NCBI GenBank assembly: GCA_002372465.1
Contig: DFGW01000209.1
Coordinates: forward strand, 1 to 7,537
Length of the DNA stretch: 7,537 bases
Origin: Butyrivibrio sp. UBA3740
Lineage (GTDB): Bacteria; Bacillota; Clostridia; Lachnospirales; Lachnospiraceae
Direction of reading: 5' to 3'
Shown: piece after piece, positions 5,604-7,537 of the stretch
Position numbering within the stretch: position 1 is the stretch's first letter
How the letters are laid out: each line of letters opens with the position of its first letter
Notes under the pieces: model-generated
The model's database searches: none
Seen by the model: only the letters and a program-made list of their open reading frames with translations
Told to the model about the DNA's origin: nothing
Translations under genes and position numbers: made by a program

Positions 5604-5645
5604 GTAAAAAGAGTATTTTTAATTAATAGAAAGTGGCGGATAACT

Positions 5646-6656
5646 ATGGAAAACCTTAAAATCCCAAAGAACTATCAATCTGCTCTTGATCTCCACGACA
5701 CTCAGGTTGGAATCAAGACTGTCAAAGACTTTTTCCAGGGAATGCTTTCAACAAGGCTCAATCTGCAGCGTGTAACTGCTCCTTTGTTTGTAACACCCGA
5801 GTCAGGACTAAACGATAACCTCAACGGCGTTGAGCGCCCTGTATCCTTTGACATTTTAAATGAGAACGAAAGGCCTGCTGAGATCGTACACTCTCTTGCA
5901 AAATGGAAGAGATACGCACTGAAGAAGTATGGTTTCAACGTTGGCGAGGGCCTTTATACCGATATGAATGCTGTTCGCAGAGATGAGATTCCGGATAACA
6001 CCCACTCCATCTTTGTAGACCAGTGGGATTGGGAAAAGGTTATAAATAAAGAGGACAGAAACCTTGATTTCCTTAAGGAAACAGTAAGGAACGTATACAA
6101 GGTCCTTCGTAAGACCGAGAAATTCATGTCCATTCAATACGATTATATTGAAGAGATCCTCCCTGAGGAGATATTCTTCGTTACAACCCAAGAACTTGAA
6201 GACATGTTCCCCGATAACACTCCCAAGGAGCGTGAGTACTTTATTTCCAAGGCTAAGAAGGCTGTCTGCATCATGCAGATCGGCGATGAACTGGCTTCCG
6301 GAGAGAAGCACGACGGTCGTGCTCCTGACTACGATGACTGGCAGCTCAACGCAGACATTATCGTCTACTATCCAGTTCTGGACATTGCCCTTGAGCTTTC
6401 CAGCATGGGTATCCGTGTAGATGAGGAATCCTTAAAGTCACAGCTTGAGAAGGCCGGATGTATGGAAAGAGCTGATCTTCCATTCCAGAAGGCAATTCTT
6501 GATAAGGAGCTTCCTTACACCATCGGCGGTGGAATCGGACAGTCAAGAATCTGCATGTTCTTCTTAAGAAAGGCCCACATTGGAGAGGTTCAGTGCTCCA
6601 TCTGGCCTGAGGACATGGTAGAAGAAGCCACCAAGGCAGGAATACAGATACTTTAA
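5646..6656 (+). CDS. asnA: Aspartate-ammonia ligase (asparagine synthetase A)
   Basis: Makes asparagine from aspartate, ammonia and ATP (giving AMP and PPi) in the cytoplasm; related to class II aminoacyl-tRNA synthetases. At 336 residues it is close to the family's usual 330. Seen in order: the N-terminal LNLQRVTAPLFVTPESGLND (38-57), RPVSFDI (64-70), VHSLAKWKR (81-89), LYTDMNAVRRDE (103-114), THSIFVDQWDWE (119-130), IGDELASGEKHDGRAPDYDD (212-231) and the class II motif 3 GGGIGQSR (294-301). All are intact, so the enzyme should work. The start has only a poor Shine-Dalgarno (GTGGCGG at 5633-5639), so translation may be weak or depend on something else. No Asn T-box motif is seen in the leader. 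It is transcribed away from the HPr-like gene and ends at a terminator shared with thiT. Confidence 0.97.
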   Translation: MENLKIPKNYQSALDLHDTQVGIKTVKDFFQGMLSTRLNLQRVTAPLFVTPESGLNDNLNGVERPVSFDILNENERPAEIVHSLAKWKRYALKKYGFNVGEGLYTDMNAVRRDEIPDNTHSIFVDQWDWEKVINKEDRNLDFLKETVRNVYKVLRKTEKFMSIQYDYIEEILPEEIFFVTTQELEDMFPDNTPKEREYFISKAKKAVCIMQIGDELASGEKHDGRAPDYDDWQLNADIIVYYPVLDIALELSSMGIRVDEESLKSQLEKAGCMERADLPFQKAILDKELPYTIGGGIGQSRICMFFLRKAHIGEVQCSIWPEDMVEEATKAGIQIL

Positions 6657-6665
6657 ACAAAAGAA

Positions 6666-6709
6666 GCCGGACGCTTTTGACAGCGCCCGGCATTTATTTT
6701 GCTTTTTTT
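6666..6709. terminator. Bidirectional terminator between convergent asnA and thiT
   Basis: GCCGG (6666-6670) pairs with CCGGC (6687-6691), then one A-C mismatch, then CGCT (6672-6675) with AGCG (6682-6685), around a 6-nt loop. T-rich DNA follows on the plus strand (6693-6709, broken by A and GC). On the minus strand the stem is followed by TTCTTTTGTTT. It therefore serves both asnA, 9 bp after its stop codon, and thiT, whose stop codon at 6708-6710 touches the T-run. Confidence 0.8.
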
Positions 6710-7409
6710 AGCTGACAGATACCTGTTTCTTAAGGCTCTTTTCATTGGCTTCAATCTTGATGCGGTTAAGAGCTGTGCGGATGGCAGGTACAAGAAGTAC
6801 TATTGTTGTAAGAGCGCCCTCCACAGCGATGTAGCTTCCGTTGTAAGCTGCTGAGTATGCAAGAGGATGCATTCCCTCAGGTGCGTAGTCTGCGAAGAAG
6901 ATAACTCCTGAAAGAGTTGAGAAGAAAAATCTTCCGAAGATTCCTGCATAGTAGCCCTTGAACATTCCGTATTTGCTGTTATGGAAGAATCCTGAAACAC
7001 CCATAGCACCAAAAGCAAGGATATAGTCACACAGAAGCTGAGGAACGCTTATGATGTAAGGATCTACGATCATCTGGAGAAGGCCGTAAGCAAATGCTGC
7101 TGAAAGGCTTACCCTTGGACCGTAAAGGTATCCGATATAGGTTATGAAGAACATGCTGAATACTGTTACTGAACCGCCCATTGGCAGCTTGAAGAGCTTG
7201 ATGTTTGAAAGGACAAAGGCAAGGGCAAGGCAAAGAGCTGAAACAGTAAGCTGTCTTACGCTCATTCTGAACTGTCCCTCAGCATTAAGGAAATAGCTGA
7301 CAACAGCAAAGGCAAGGATACCAAGAGCGATAACCAGAACATATCCACCCTTTGTGATGTTGTAGTAGGTGTAGCCGTCTTCAACGACTTTTTCAAGAAA
7401 TAAACTCAT
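6708..7409 (-). CDS. thiT: Thiamine-specific ECF transporter S-component ThiT
   Basis: Membrane protein that binds thiamine and works with a shared ECF energizing module (EcfA, EcfA', EcfT, not in this window) to import it. Family marks are FKLPMGGSVTVFSMFF (73-88), GLLQ (109-112), QLLCDYILAFGAMG (124-137), and the ThiT signature LSGVIFFADYAPEGM (166-180) with AYNGSYI (188-194). Hydrophobic segments are near 22-41, 54-70, 82-97, 101-116, 125-141, 157-173 and 190-210. It is 233 residues, longer than the usual 180-200, because of an N-terminal stretch with one more hydrophobic segment (22-41). The position where I recall a conserved histidine (HFLSG) is Ser164, which could alter ligand contacts; this rests on memory of the family. 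GGAGG lies 9 nt before the ATG, inside a terminator hairpin. The TPP riboswitch upstream supports thiamine as substrate. Confidence 0.93.
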   Translation of the reverse strand: MSLFLEKVVEDGYTYYNITKGGYVLVIALGILAFAVVSYFLNAEGQFRMSVRQLTVSALCLALAFVLSNIKLFKLPMGGSVTVFSMFFITYIGYLYGPRVSLSAAFAYGLLQMIVDPYIISVPQLLCDYILAFGAMGVSGFFHNSKYGMFKGYYAGIFGRFFFSTLSGVIFFADYAPEGMHPLAYSAAYNGSYIAVEGALTTIVLLVPAIRTALNRIKIEANEKSLKKQVSVS

Positions 7410-7449
7410 AAAAAAAATCCTCCCGTATTGTCACCGACATCTGGGGAGG
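7410..7449 (-). terminator. Riboswitch-controlled terminator that also holds the thiT Shine-Dalgarno
   Basis: On the minus strand, CCTCCC (7449-7444) pairs with GGGAGG (7424-7419). An inner stem TGTC (7439-7436) / GACA (7432-7429) closes a 3-nt loop, with a 4 x 4 internal loop between the stems. Eight T follow after one A (7417-7410) and run straight into the ATG at 7409. The GGGAGG arm is the only Shine-Dalgarno of thiT. When the hairpin forms, as expected with TPP bound, it should end transcription just before the start codon and hide the ribosome site. Confidence 0.8.
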
Positions 7450-7499
7450 TTACCGTTTTCTTATTCACTACACAACAAAAAATATGTATAATGGCATAT

Positions 7500-7537
7500 A
7501 TCTGTGCTTCCCTACGCCGGTATTATCCGGGTCAGGT
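7500..7537 (-). ncRNA. TPP riboswitch (THI element), 3' part only
   Basis: From the right edge, the minus strand begins ACCTGACCCGGATAATACCG and continues GCGTAGGGAA. This is the conserved P4/P5 arm and 3' core of the thiamine pyrophosphate aptamer, with the CCGG-ATAATA-CCGG helix and the GCGTAGGGAA strand that contributes to the pyrophosphate-binding side. The 5' half (CTGAGA core and P2/P3) is outside the window. About 50 nt separate the aptamer from the thiT terminator, which is the expression platform. It should turn thiT off when TPP is plentiful. Confidence 0.95.

Noticed and set aside
5604..5645. T-box or other leader element for asnA
   Set aside because: GTGGCGG loosely recalls part of the T-box sequence, but the full motif, specifier stem and terminator are absent.
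5856..6311. Minus-strand open frame of 151 codons inside asnA
   Set aside because: asnA is intact and fully conserved here; the antisense translation has no recognisable features.
1..7537. CRISPR array, insertion sequence, phage or toxin-antitoxin module
   Set aside because: No spaced direct repeats of CRISPR length, no transposase or integrase motifs, and no paired small genes were seen on either strand.

Overview
The window looks like a piece of a low-to-moderate GC Firmicutes chromosome. The most likely source is a Clostridia member of the Lachnospiraceae / Butyrivibrio type. The signs are consensus sigma-A promoters, purine-rich ribosome binding sites, a TPP riboswitch in front of an ECF-type thiamine S-component, an HPr-like protein next to a cre-like palindrome, and a large soluble TPR-GGDEF protein. 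The genus is an inference and cannot be fixed from the sequence alone.

Layout. On the minus strand, from left to right: the first 145 codons of valyl-tRNA synthetase (valS, 1-437, cut by the window edge); a TPR-GGDEF diguanylate cyclase (498-2135), 60 bp upstream of valS and so probably read with it; a 464-bp AT-rich intergenic region (2136-2599); an 823-residue PD-(D/E)XK nuclease / XPD-type iron-sulfur helicase fusion (2600-5071); and a 79-residue HPr-like protein without the phosphorylatable histidine (5190-5429). The only plus-strand gene is asnA, aspartate-ammonia ligase (5646-6656), which diverges from the HPr-like gene across 216 bp. A shared bidirectional terminator (6666-6709) separates asnA from convergent thiT (6708-7409, minus). 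The thiT leader carries a terminator that contains its own Shine-Dalgarno sequence, and the 3' part of a TPP riboswitch runs off the right edge.

How the parts relate. This is mostly a set of separate housekeeping and regulatory units, not one pathway. thiT plus the riboswitch is a self-contained thiamine uptake unit. asnA makes asparagine. The HPr-like gene, with a 14-bp palindrome at its predicted transcription start, looks like a small carbon-regulation unit of the Crh type. The terminator behind it holds a consensus extended -10 in its loop, apparently the promoter of the helicase gene. The 464-bp intergenic region holds the sigma-A promoter of the GGDEF gene, a perfect DnaA box with two weaker ones, a plus-strand terminator with no gene in front of it, and several inverted repeats. 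It is the least explained stretch of the window. I saw no mobile element, CRISPR array, tRNA or rRNA, and no clear defence or biosynthetic cluster.
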